Of a stretch of 5,840 nt of DNA, positions 1-5,632 are shown piece after piece (the stretch's first letter is position 1; every line of letters begins with the position of its first letter). The notes below the pieces were generated by a model. It worked only from the letters and a program-made list of their open reading frames with translations, did not search any database and had not been told where the DNA came from. The DNA is taken from the NCBI GenBank assembly GCA_002316235.1, contig DCDD01000205.1, positions 1 through 5,840 of the forward strand. The letters are read 5' to 3'. Position numbers and translations under genes: made by a program. The stretch is from Bacteroidales bacterium UBA1064 (lineage in GTDB: Bacteria > Bacteroidota > Bacteroidia > Bacteroidales > Tenuifilaceae).

Positions 1-823
1 TTTTTTTTGTCTTTACCAATCCATGAATTATAAATCCAGTACCTAAAACGATAAACGGAATACTCAACAATTGTCCCATATCTAATTTCATCTGTTCTTC
101 AAAAGGAACTTGCTTTTCCTTTATAAATTCGATAAAGAAACGGGATACAAAAATCAACGTGATTACCAACCCAAAAAAGAATCCGTTTTTAAGGTTTTCC
201 CGTTTAGTTTTATAAAGATATAGCATCAATCCGAATATCAGTAAATAAGCAATTGCTTCGTATAGCTGAGCCGGATGTCGTGGCAAACTATCTACTCGCT
301 CAAAAATAAAAGCCCACGGAACATTTGTTGGAATTCCAATAATCTCAGAATTCATCAAGTTGGCAAGTCTTATAAAGCATGCTCCTAAACCTGCAACAAT
401 TGCTATTAAATCAATCGTTTTTATAATTGATTCTTTTGTCTTTCTGGCATAAATTATCAAAGCAATAATTAAACCCAATGCTCCTCCATGACTGGCTAAC
501 CCTTGATAACCAGTGAATTTATATCCGCCATCAACAGTCGGTTGAATTGGTAGAATAATTTCTAATGGATGGCTCAAATAGTATGATGGCTCATAAAATA
601 AGCAATGAGCAAGTCTAGCTCCGGCAAAAATTCCTATTATTCCGTAAATTGAAAGTTTTTCTAATTTATTCAACGGGATTCCCTCTTTTTTAAAAATACC
701 TTTTAAGATTAACATGCAAAGTACCAATCCTCCCACAAATAGGATCCCATAGTATCTAATCGAAATATCAAAAATATTGATAATCTCAGGGTCTATATTC
801 CAATGAATGTAATTTACTATCAT
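1..823 (-). CDS. lgt: Prolipoprotein diacylglyceryl transferase, 3' end cut by window edge
   Basis: Lgt is an inner-membrane enzyme that moves diacylglycerol from phosphatidylglycerol to the lipobox cysteine of prolipoproteins, the first step of lipoprotein maturation. The frame is open for 274 codons from ATG at 823 to the window edge, with no stop reached, so only a short C-terminal tail should be missing (E. coli Lgt has 291 residues). Conserved residues align with E. coli at a constant offset: H112 in SHGG (H103), R152 and N155 in RLANLMNSE (R143, N146), E160 (E151). R228 in SRFFIEF matches R239. PRHPAQLYE (181-189) and MGQLLSIP (249-256) are also typical. Several hydrophobic segments fit a multipass protein. 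It is the only ATG after an in-frame TGA 14 codons upstream; an A-rich leader replaces a clear Shine-Dalgarno. The gene is strikingly AT-rich compared with lysS. A broken lipoprotein gene lies upstream in the same orientation. Identification is very secure. Confidence 0.96.
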   Translation of the reverse strand, partial: MIVNYIHWNIDPEIINIFDISIRYYGILFVGGLVLCMLILKGIFKKEGIPLNKLEKLSIYGIIGIFAGARLAHCLFYEPSYYLSHPLEIILPIQPTVDGGYKFTGYQGLASHGGALGLIIALIIYARKTKESIIKTIDLIAIVAGLGACFIRLANLMNSEIIGIPTNVPWAFIFERVDSLPRHPAQLYEAIAYLLIFGLMLYLYKTKRENLKNGFFFGLVITLIFVSRFFIEFIKEKQVPFEEQMKLDMGQLLSIPFIVLGTGFIIHGLVKTKK

Positions 824-873
824 AATTTTTCTTTGTCTTGTTGGGTCTGCTAATCACGTAACCAAGGTTCGAA

Positions 874-905
874 GTTAACAAAAGTTGTGAAAATCGTTAA
901 CAAAA
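874..905. repeat. Two direct copies of GTTAACAAAA upstream of lgt
   Basis: The 10-base word GTTAACAAAA occurs at 874-883 and again at 896-905, with start points 22 bases apart, about two helical turns. Each copy contains the palindrome GTTAAC. The pair lies 50 to 80 bases upstream of the lgt start, where a promoter or operator would be expected. That spacing is suggestive of paired protein-binding sites, but in AT-rich DNA it could be chance. The rest of the 201-base gap at 824-1024 shows no convincing gene; a 61-codon minus-strand frame there resembles no family I know and overlaps the end of the lipoprotein pseudogene. Confidence 0.35.
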
Positions 906-1024
906 AATTTTTATTTGAGTAAAAGGCAACTTGCTTACACCTTATCCTTACTCCCTTTAAACACTTATTTTTGTTAGCGGTTGTTGTTCTTTTTATCAAC
1001 ATATTTGAAATTTTTATGTCCATC

Positions 1025-1430
1025 TTAAACCTCAATTAATTCAATGTTTTTTATTCGTATTTGTTCGGTATAATAAATAAATCTCGAACCATCTCCTTTT
1101 AGAATAGAATCCTGTACGAACATTTGCTCAAAATAGAAATAAATTCTTTTGTTATTTATACCAGTAATGCGAACTTAAATTGTTGGGCTACTCTTTAATT
1201 CAAATGGATTATTATATTTATCTACACATTTTATGTAGTCAAAAGGATATGTTTTATAAGTAACAACACCTCCCATTGAACCTCTTGCATCTGCGGTTTT
1301 TAATTCAACCGAATCAATGGCTTTAAATTGTTCATTAAAACTTTTCAATCGTGATATAATATGTTTTACAGCTCGAAATTATCATTGTGAAAACCATAAT
1401 GAAAATCACATTAAAGCCCTTATGTCTCAT
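1025..1430 (-). pseudogene. Broken small lipoprotein gene (one frameshift, one in-frame stop)
   Basis: Read from ATG at 1430, the first 21 codons make a lipoprotein signal peptide: MRHK, a hydrophobic stretch, then lipobox ISSC with Cys21, followed by KTYYITIEKF. The frame stops at TAA (1335-1337) just after a run of four T on the coding strand (1337-1340). Dropping one T continues the protein as NEQFKAIDSVELKT, a natural join, and the new frame runs on past TYKTYPFDYIKCVD to SSPTI. There it meets a TAA (1175-1177), then continues in the same frame as VRITGINNKRIYFYF to a final TAA at 1025-1027. The span of 406 bases is 135 codons plus one, as a single-base insertion predicts. Composition looks coding throughout. 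It resembles small secreted lipoproteins of Bacteroidota with a CK-x-YY start and a YKTYPxDYIKC core, though I know no assigned function. The lesions could in principle be sequencing errors, but two independent ones favour decay. It lies upstream of lgt, same strand. Confidence 0.8.
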
Positions 1431-1728
1431 AATGCGGTAAAATTTTTATTAATACATCGTTTGTCGTAATTAAACCCTATTGATTCGTACATCTATCTTG
1501 CTGTATGTGTGTTTTTTATAATAACCACTAACTCACTCGTATGTAATACCATCAATTTTGGGTTTAAGAATGATGCCGGCATCACATGCACTCAACAAAT
1601 AAATGATTATTTTCCTTACTTTTCGCCTGCCATAATTCTGTGCAGGACCATAAGGACGCAAACGGTTTATCCATGCAGCATGGGGGGGGCGCTGCATTTC
1701 CGGGCATGGCGTGGGTGTGGAATGGAGC
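1431..1728. other. Gap between broken lipoprotein gene and tRNA-His terminator
   Basis: No gene is supported here. Overlapping reading frames on both strands run into the tRNA gene and are not credible. Composition changes inside the gap: it is AT-rich up to about 1640, then G-rich with a run of eight G at 1682-1689. Visible structures are a perfect 14-base palindrome at 1571-1584 and a 7-base inverted repeat ATGCAGC/GCTGCAT at 1673-1679 and 1691-1697, with the G run in its loop. Neither resembles a standard terminator, as no T run follows. Confidence 0.5.
1571..1584. repeat. Perfect 14-base palindrome TGATGCCGGCATCA
   Basis: The sequence TGATGCCGGCATCA equals its own reverse complement. It is GC-rich within an AT-rich surround and lies about 140 bases upstream of the broken lipoprotein start. 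A dimeric regulator could bind such a site, but there is no second copy in the window and no family assignment is possible. Confidence 0.5.
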
Positions 1729-1756
1729 AAAAAAAAAACCGGAGTTGCCTCCGGTT
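1729..1756 (-). terminator. Rho-independent terminator of tRNA-His
   Basis: On the minus strand an 8-base-pair stem AACCGGAG/CTCCGGTT (1737-1744 and 1749-1756) closes a four-base loop and runs into a ten-base T tract (1729-1738, the last two bases also counted in the stem). It begins four bases after the tRNA 3' end, so it should end the tRNA transcript and insulate it from the broken lipoprotein gene and lgt downstream. Confidence 0.9.
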
Positions 1757-1760
1757 CAGG

Positions 1761-1835
1761 GGTGGAAGATGGGACTTGAACCCACGGCCCCCAGATCCAC
1801 AATCTGGTGCTCTAACCAGCTGAGCTACATCCACC
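1761..1835 (-). tRNA. tRNA-His (anticodon GUG)
   Basis: The 75-base gene folds as a cloverleaf. The D stem is GCTC/GAGC. The anticodon stem is CCAGA/TCTGG with loop TTGTGGA, giving anticodon GTG for histidine. The variable loop has five bases, and the T arm carries TTCAAGT. U8, A9 and G10 fall in the right places only if the first G (1835) is position -1. It then faces discriminator C73 (1761), the G-1:C73 pair that identifies histidine tRNA. The acceptor stem has one U-U mismatch at positions 6 and 67. CCA is not encoded: the bases after C73 are CCT, so the 3' end would be added by the nucleotidyltransferase. It stands alone, with its own terminator just downstream and a candidate promoter just upstream. 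Confidence 0.97.
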
Positions 1836-1850
1836 ATGTGATTTAGGCTG

Positions 1851-1858
1851 CAAAGTTA
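1851..1858 (-). promoter_or_regulatory. Candidate -7 box of the tRNA-His promoter
   Basis: TAACTTTG on the minus strand matches the Bacteroidota -7 consensus TAnnTTTG. It lies 15 bases before the tRNA 5' end, which would leave a short leader of about ten bases. No convincing -33 TTTG box is seen at the expected spacing, so the call rests on the -7 box and its position. Confidence 0.5.
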
Positions 1859-1958
1859 TAAAATTTCTTCAACCTGAAATAAAAAAATGGGGAAACTTTG
1901 TTGCCCATGTCCTGGCTGCGAGCTGTTTTTTTAATACTTTAGCATCCTGTAGCCATTT

Positions 1959-3272
1959 TTGATACGTAAGGTGAAGCTAGACAACACAAGAGCCCTTCAG
2001 TCCTACCAGATTATCAGGTTTCTGGCTGTTTTCACCATTGGAATGGCCATGGTGAAGCTATCGCTTCCTCAGGCGCAGGTTGGGCAGTATGAGGTGGTGC
2101 TGTTTATTGCCAGCCTCCTTACCACCTTTTGGATTACCGGAATTATTCAAGCCCTTCTCCCCATGACGTCTTCATCTGTCAGCAGGGATTCGGGTTCCAA
2201 GCGTCCTGAAATTTTCTGCGCTCTGGTAGTGGTTGTGGCGTTAACCCTTGTGTCGGCTTTGCTGCTGCTGGTTTTTAAAAACCTGATCGGGCAGCTGGCA
2301 GGGGTGGCCAACTTCCCTTACTTCAAGCAAACAATCCTGTACATCATGCTGAGCACCCCAACGCTCCTGATTGAGTACATCTACCTGATTGAAAATCAAC
2401 CTCGTAAAATGATTGCCTATGGGCTTATAGCCTACTCGTTGCAGGTGGCCATGGTGGTGTTGCCCCTGCTGGTTGATGTCAGGGTTGAGCTTTGCATTTT
2501 CGGTTTGATAGGCATTTCGGCCATCCGGATGGTGTGGCTGTTGGTTGTTGTTCGCCGGTATGCGGAGCTAAAAATTGACCGGAAGTTCATGTTTGATTTT
2601 ATTGCAAAGAGCACACCGCTATCGTTGAAGTACCTGGTTAGCAGCTCGGGCCTCTACATTGACCAGCTTATTATTTCAGCCTACTACGATTCGTCAACCT
2701 TTGCAGCTTACCGGTTTGGCGCCAGGGAAATTCCGCTAATTACCATACTCACCGTTGGGCTGAGCAACTCCATGCTGGTAGAGTTTGGGGTAAAGGAGCA
2801 CATTGGCGATACCCTGGAGAGGCTCAGGAGGGAATCGCTGAAGCTCATGCACATCTTGTTCCCCCTGTCGGTGGTGGCGATTATCTTAAGCAAGCCCCTA
2901 TTCCCGGTGATATTTAGCTCCGACTACTTGCAAAGCGCCAATATTTTCATGCTTTATGCCCTGCTGGTTACCAGCAGAACTATTTTCCCGCAAACGGTTA
3001 CCATGGGATTTCAGCGAAATCGTTTTGCGCTGCTGGCCTCTACGCTCGAGATGGTGCTAAACATAGCATTAAGCCTAATATTTATACAATTATTTGGAAT
3101 TGAAGGGGTTGCGCTGGCTACGGTTGTGGTTTACCTTTTTGAAAAGGTGCTGCTTGCCGGATATAATGGGCGTAGGTTGGGTATTCATCCTGCAGAGTAC
3201 ATACCAATGAAACCCTATACCGCCTACTGTACACTTACCATTGCCACCTACCTTTTGGTACGGTTTGTATAG
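1959..3272 (+). CDS. Polysaccharide flippase-like membrane protein (Wzx/MVF type)
   Basis: The 437-residue product is very hydrophobic, with roughly 12 membrane segments estimated by eye, for example near 17-36, 44-69, 86-106, 124-144, 152-172, 177-198, 296-318, 327-350, 357-379, 381-400 and 418-437. The pattern with charged breaks, and the central YIDQLIISAYYDSS followed by YRFGAREIPL (233-260), fits lipid-linked oligosaccharide flippases of the MATE/MVF superfamily, which move undecaprenyl-linked sugar units across the inner membrane. Family length is usually 400 to 500. The substrate cannot be told. No sugar transferase or other polysaccharide gene is visible nearby, which is unusual. There is no ATG at the start: an in-frame TAG lies at 1950-1952, then TTG at 1959 or GTG at 1971. 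The first in-frame ATG is codon 29, inside the first membrane segment, so TTG or GTG is likelier. Neither has a strong ribosome binding site. The gene is divergent from tRNA-His and convergent with lysS. Confidence 0.82.
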   Translation: MIRKVKLDNTRALQSYQIIRFLAVFTIGMAMVKLSLPQAQVGQYEVVLFIASLLTTFWITGIIQALLPMTSSSVSRDSGSKRPEIFCALVVVVALTLVSALLLLVFKNLIGQLAGVANFPYFKQTILYIMLSTPTLLIEYIYLIENQPRKMIAYGLIAYSLQVAMVVLPLLVDVRVELCIFGLIGISAIRMVWLLVVVRRYAELKIDRKFMFDFIAKSTPLSLKYLVSSSGLYIDQLIISAYYDSSTFAAYRFGAREIPLITILTVGLSNSMLVEFGVKEHIGDTLERLRRESLKLMHILFPLSVVAIILSKPLFPVIFSSDYLQSANIFMLYALLVTSRTIFPQTVTMGFQRNRFALLASTLEMVLNIALSLIFIQLFGIEGVALATVVVYLFEKVLLAGYNGRRLGIHPAEYIPMKPYTAYCTLTIATYLLVRFV

Positions 3273-3330
3273 CGGCATAACGCTACACTTTCCTGCCATT
3301 TATGAAGCAACCTGCGAATTTCACCGGGCT

Positions 3331-3340
3331 ATGAATTCAT
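3331..3340. repeat. 10-base palindrome ATGAATTCAT between convergent genes
   Basis: A perfect palindrome lies five bases beyond the lysS stop, in the 72-base gap shared with the flippase gene. It has no loop or T tract, so it is a weak candidate for a bidirectional terminator. No better terminator is seen for either gene. Confidence 0.3.
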
Positions 3341-3344
3341 ACAC

Positions 3345-5072
3345 CTACTGCTCAACCCAGCGTTTAACATCGTCCATACTTGGATTTTGCAGCCCCAGCT
3401 TGTTTTTCTTGTTATAGCCGCAAATGTCGTTAAACAGCTTACCCGGAGCAACATTGGTTAGCGATACAACGGTGCTATAGCCCAACTTCTGGAGAACAGG
3501 CACCCACTCAGCCGGTATGTTCCTTTGGGAATAGGCCTCAACAGGGTCTTTCAGCTGTTTTTTTTCAGGGCGCATCTGAGGGAATAGGATCACATCCTGA
3601 ATGGAGGGCTGGTTGGTCATAAACATGGTTAACCGGTCAATCCCAATTCCCATTCCCGAGCAGGTAGGCATACCATATTCCAGGGCACGAACAAAGTCCA
3701 TATCAATAAACATGGCCTCGTCGTCGCCCTTTTCGCTGAGGCGGAGCTGTTCCTGAAATCGCTCAAGCTGGTCAATGGGGTCGTTGAGTTCGCTGTAGGC
3801 GTTGCAAAGTTCCTTGCCGCCTACAATCAGCTCAAAACGTTCGGTTAGCTCGGGGTTGCTACGGTGGCGTTTACACAATGGCGACATCTCAATTGGGTAA
3901 TCCATGATAAACGTTGGCTGAACCAGGTGCTGCTCGCACTTTTCACCAAAAAGGGTGTCAATCAGCTTGCCTTTGCCCATGGTTTCGTCCACCTCAATAC
4001 CCTGCTCCTTGCATATGCTTCGGAGTTGTTCCTCGGTTTTTCCCGTGATATCAACGCCGGCGTACTCCTTGATGGCGTCGGTCATGGTAAGCCGGCGGAA
4101 GGGTCGCTTGAAGTTGATGGTGCTGTCGCCAACGGTTATGGCTGTTGTTCCATGCAGGGATAAGGCAACCCGCTCAAGCATCTCCTCGGTGAAGTCCATC
4201 ATCCAAAAGTAGTCCTTGTAGGCCACGTAAATTTCCAGCACGGTGAACTCAGGGTTATGGGTGCGGTCCATCCCCTCGTTGCGAAAATCCCTGGAGAACT
4301 CGTAAACGCCGTTAAACCCACCAACAATCAGGCGTTTAAGGTATAATTCGTCGGCAATGCGGAGGTAAAGTGGCATGTCGAGTGTATTGTGGTGGGTTAT
4401 AAACGGCCGGGCAGCTGCACCTCCCGGAATAGGCTGTAATATAGGGGTTTCAACCTCAAGATATCCCTTTGAGTTAAAGAAATCGCGCATGGTGTTAACT
4501 ATTTTGGTTCGTTTAACAAACACCTCGCGCACCTGAGGGTTAACGATAAGGTCAACATAGCGCTGACGGTACCTGAGTTCAGCGTCGGTAACCGCATCGA
4601 ACACCTTGCCATCCTTCTCCTTGACAATGGGTAGAGGCCTGATGGACTTTGAAAGGAGGGTGATTTCCCTTGCGTGAACAGACTCCTCACCCATCTGGGT
4701 ACGGAAAATAAATCCCTTTACCCCGATGATATCGCCAATATCCAGATGTTTCTTGAATACGACGTTGTAGAAGGTTTTATCTTCTCCTGGGCAAATATCG
4801 TCACGTTTAACGTAAACCTGAATTTTCCCCTTTTCGTCCTGAAGTTCAAGGAAGGAAGCGCTGCCCATAATTCTGCGTGCCATGATTCGGCCCGCAATGC
4901 AAACCTCAGCTTGTTGTTCGCAAAGGTTTTCGAAGTTGGAAAGTATGCTGCCGGTTGTGTGGGTAACCGGATACATGGCAGCAGGGTAGGGGTCTATTCC
5001 CAGCTTCCGCAGCTCATCTAGTGATTGCCTACGAATTACCTCCTGCTCGCTCAGCTCGTCAAGTAAAGCCAT
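3345..5072 (-). CDS. lysS: Lysyl-tRNA synthetase, class II
   Basis: LysRS charges tRNA-Lys with lysine using ATP in the cytoplasm. The 575-residue product has the N-terminal anticodon-binding OB fold at about 55-145 (VCIAGRIMARRIMGSASFLEL onward). The class II catalytic core follows: motif 1 around 200-222 (GYLEVETPILQPIPGGAAARPF region), motif 2 FSRDFRNEGMDRTHNPEFT at 259-277, and motif 3 GIGIDRLTMF at 475-484, with the motif 3 arginine at 480. It ends with about 70 residues (506-575) beyond the usual bacterial end at motif 3. Typical LysRS has about 500 residues; the longer form is usual in Bacteroidota. The ATG at 5072 gives the expected MALLDELSEQEVIRRQ start. No Shine-Dalgarno is visible; a candidate -7 box lies about 30 bases upstream. 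It converges on the flippase gene. Nothing suggests damage. Confidence 0.98.
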   Translation of the reverse strand: MALLDELSEQEVIRRQSLDELRKLGIDPYPAAMYPVTHTTGSILSNFENLCEQQAEVCIAGRIMARRIMGSASFLELQDEKGKIQVYVKRDDICPGEDKTFYNVVFKKHLDIGDIIGVKGFIFRTQMGEESVHAREITLLSKSIRPLPIVKEKDGKVFDAVTDAELRYRQRYVDLIVNPQVREVFVKRTKIVNTMRDFFNSKGYLEVETPILQPIPGGAAARPFITHHNTLDMPLYLRIADELYLKRLIVGGFNGVYEFSRDFRNEGMDRTHNPEFTVLEIYVAYKDYFWMMDFTEEMLERVALSLHGTTAITVGDSTINFKRPFRRLTMTDAIKEYAGVDITGKTEEQLRSICKEQGIEVDETMGKGKLIDTLFGEKCEQHLVQPTFIMDYPIEMSPLCKRHRSNPELTERFELIVGGKELCNAYSELNDPIDQLERFQEQLRLSEKGDDEAMFIDMDFVRALEYGMPTCSGMGIGIDRLTMFMTNQPSIQDVILFPQMRPEKKQLKDPVEAYSQRNIPAEWVPVLQKLGYSTVVSLTNVAPGKLFNDICGYNKKNKLGLQNPSMDDVKRWVEQ

Positions 5073-5100
5073 ACTAATAGGTGATTAGGTAAAAACCGTG

Positions 5101-5108
5101 CAAATTTA
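5101..5108 (-). promoter_or_regulatory. lysS: Candidate -7 box of the lysS promoter
   Basis: TAAATTTG on the minus strand matches TAnnTTTG and would place the transcript start about 20 bases before the lysS ATG. The upstream region has no clean TTTG at the expected spacing. It is the only good match in the lysS leader. Confidence 0.5.
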
Positions 5109-5209
5109 CCCGAATTTTTTATAACCAGAAGAAAATGTACCGAATCAATGATCAACAAGCCGGATTAAAACAGTGCTAACGGATTTACTCGTCACAGCAG
5201 TTTATACCA

Positions 5210-5459
5210 CGTCAGGGGGTCAGGACGCGGCAATGCTGGATACTTACGCTTTCGGGTAAAGGATGGTGGCAAAAGCAAGGCACTCCCCAAGCCCATGAGG
5301 CTACGGGAACTAGCTGGTTCAAAGAACTTGGTTTATACAGATTATCATTTCACATTACACTACAAAGCATTGCACCATTAAAGGAAACCGCCGTGTCCGC
5401 CGCAGGCGGATGCACGGTGGTGTAAGGGGGCGAGGAGTAATCCCCCCTACCTACTCGAT
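5210..5459 (+). ncRNA. 3' fragment of a group II intron (domains V and VI)
   Basis: Domain V fits 5387-5421. A lower helix ACCGCCGTGT pairs with GCACGGTGGT and contains a CGC triad (5389-5391) with the expected G-U wobble (5390-5418). Five pairs follow, then a two-base AT bulge on the 3' side (5410-5411), then a distal helix CCGCC/GGCGG (5397-5401, 5405-5409) with a GCA loop in place of the usual GNRA tetraloop. Domain VI follows at 5425-5448: AGGGG/CCCCT, an internal GCGA bulge, then GGA/TCC closed by a GTAA tetraloop. The tail CTACTCGAT ends in the AY expected of an intron 3' end; A5453 is a candidate branch point. Upstream, 5210-5386 looks like the adjoining domain IV region, but no reverse transcriptase frame or 5' intron end (GUGYG with domain I) is present. 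The left limit is a guess. This is probably a 5'-truncated, immobile copy. Confidence 0.65.
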
Positions 5460-5632
5460 TTAAAATCCTATATTCCTTTGTTCCTGAAAACCTGGACTTT
5501 TATTCGGTTCTAAACCTAAAATTTTAGTTTTAAGTCTCTACTGACCGGTTAAAATTTCAGTGAAAAAGGGACTACTCCCGCGAGGTTTCGCCCCGATGTT
5601 GTAAGTTTGTTTTGCTAAAAAAAAACTGCAAC
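5460..5632. other. Gap between intron tail and IS transposase
   Basis: This 173-base stretch holds no gene. It should contain the 3' exon flank of the intron fragment and the left end of the insertion sequence, but the IS boundary cannot be fixed because the matching right terminal repeat lies outside the window. A near-perfect 20-base palindrome sits at 5512-5531 (core CTAAAATTTTAG at 5516-5527, one mismatched pair outside it). A short GCGA/TCGC hairpin lies at about 5580-5591. Confidence 0.5.
5602..5609 (+). promoter_or_regulatory. Candidate -7 box of the transposase promoter
   Basis: TAAGTTTG matches the Bacteroidota consensus TAnnTTTG and lies 23 bases before the transposase ATG, leaving a short leader with an A-rich run (5637 side AAAAAAAAA just before CTGCAAC). 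No clear -33 box is seen. Confidence 0.4.

Noticed and set aside
850..1035. 61-codon minus-strand frame between the broken lipoprotein gene and lgt
   Set aside because: It overlaps the end of the lipoprotein pseudogene, has low-complexity Lys/Asn-rich content and no recognisable family or signal.
1441..1580. Possible second decayed minus-strand reading frame upstream of the lipoprotein pseudogene
   Set aside because: A few coding-like residues appear between stops, but no motif, start or family supports it.
1761..1835. tRNA-His as an attachment site with a duplicated 3' end
   Set aside because: No second copy of the tRNA 3' end and no integrase gene are visible in the window; kept only as an inference in the composition finding.
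1509..1846. Reading frames on both strands across tRNA-His
   Set aside because: They translate through the tRNA and its terminator, which explains the sequence fully.
1893..1942. AAACTTTG (1893-1900) and TACTTTAG (1935-1942) as flippase promoter boxes
   Set aside because: Each departs from TAnnTTTG by one base and neither has a -33 box at the right spacing.
3271..3284. AGCG/CGCT hairpin at the flippase stop codon as a terminator
   Set aside because: The stem has only four pairs and no T tract follows.
5222..5390. Plus-strand reading frame with a KDGGKSKALPKPMRLREL-type stretch before domain V
   Set aside because: It has no start, lacks reverse transcriptase or maturase motifs, and lies where the noncoding domain IV of the intron is expected.
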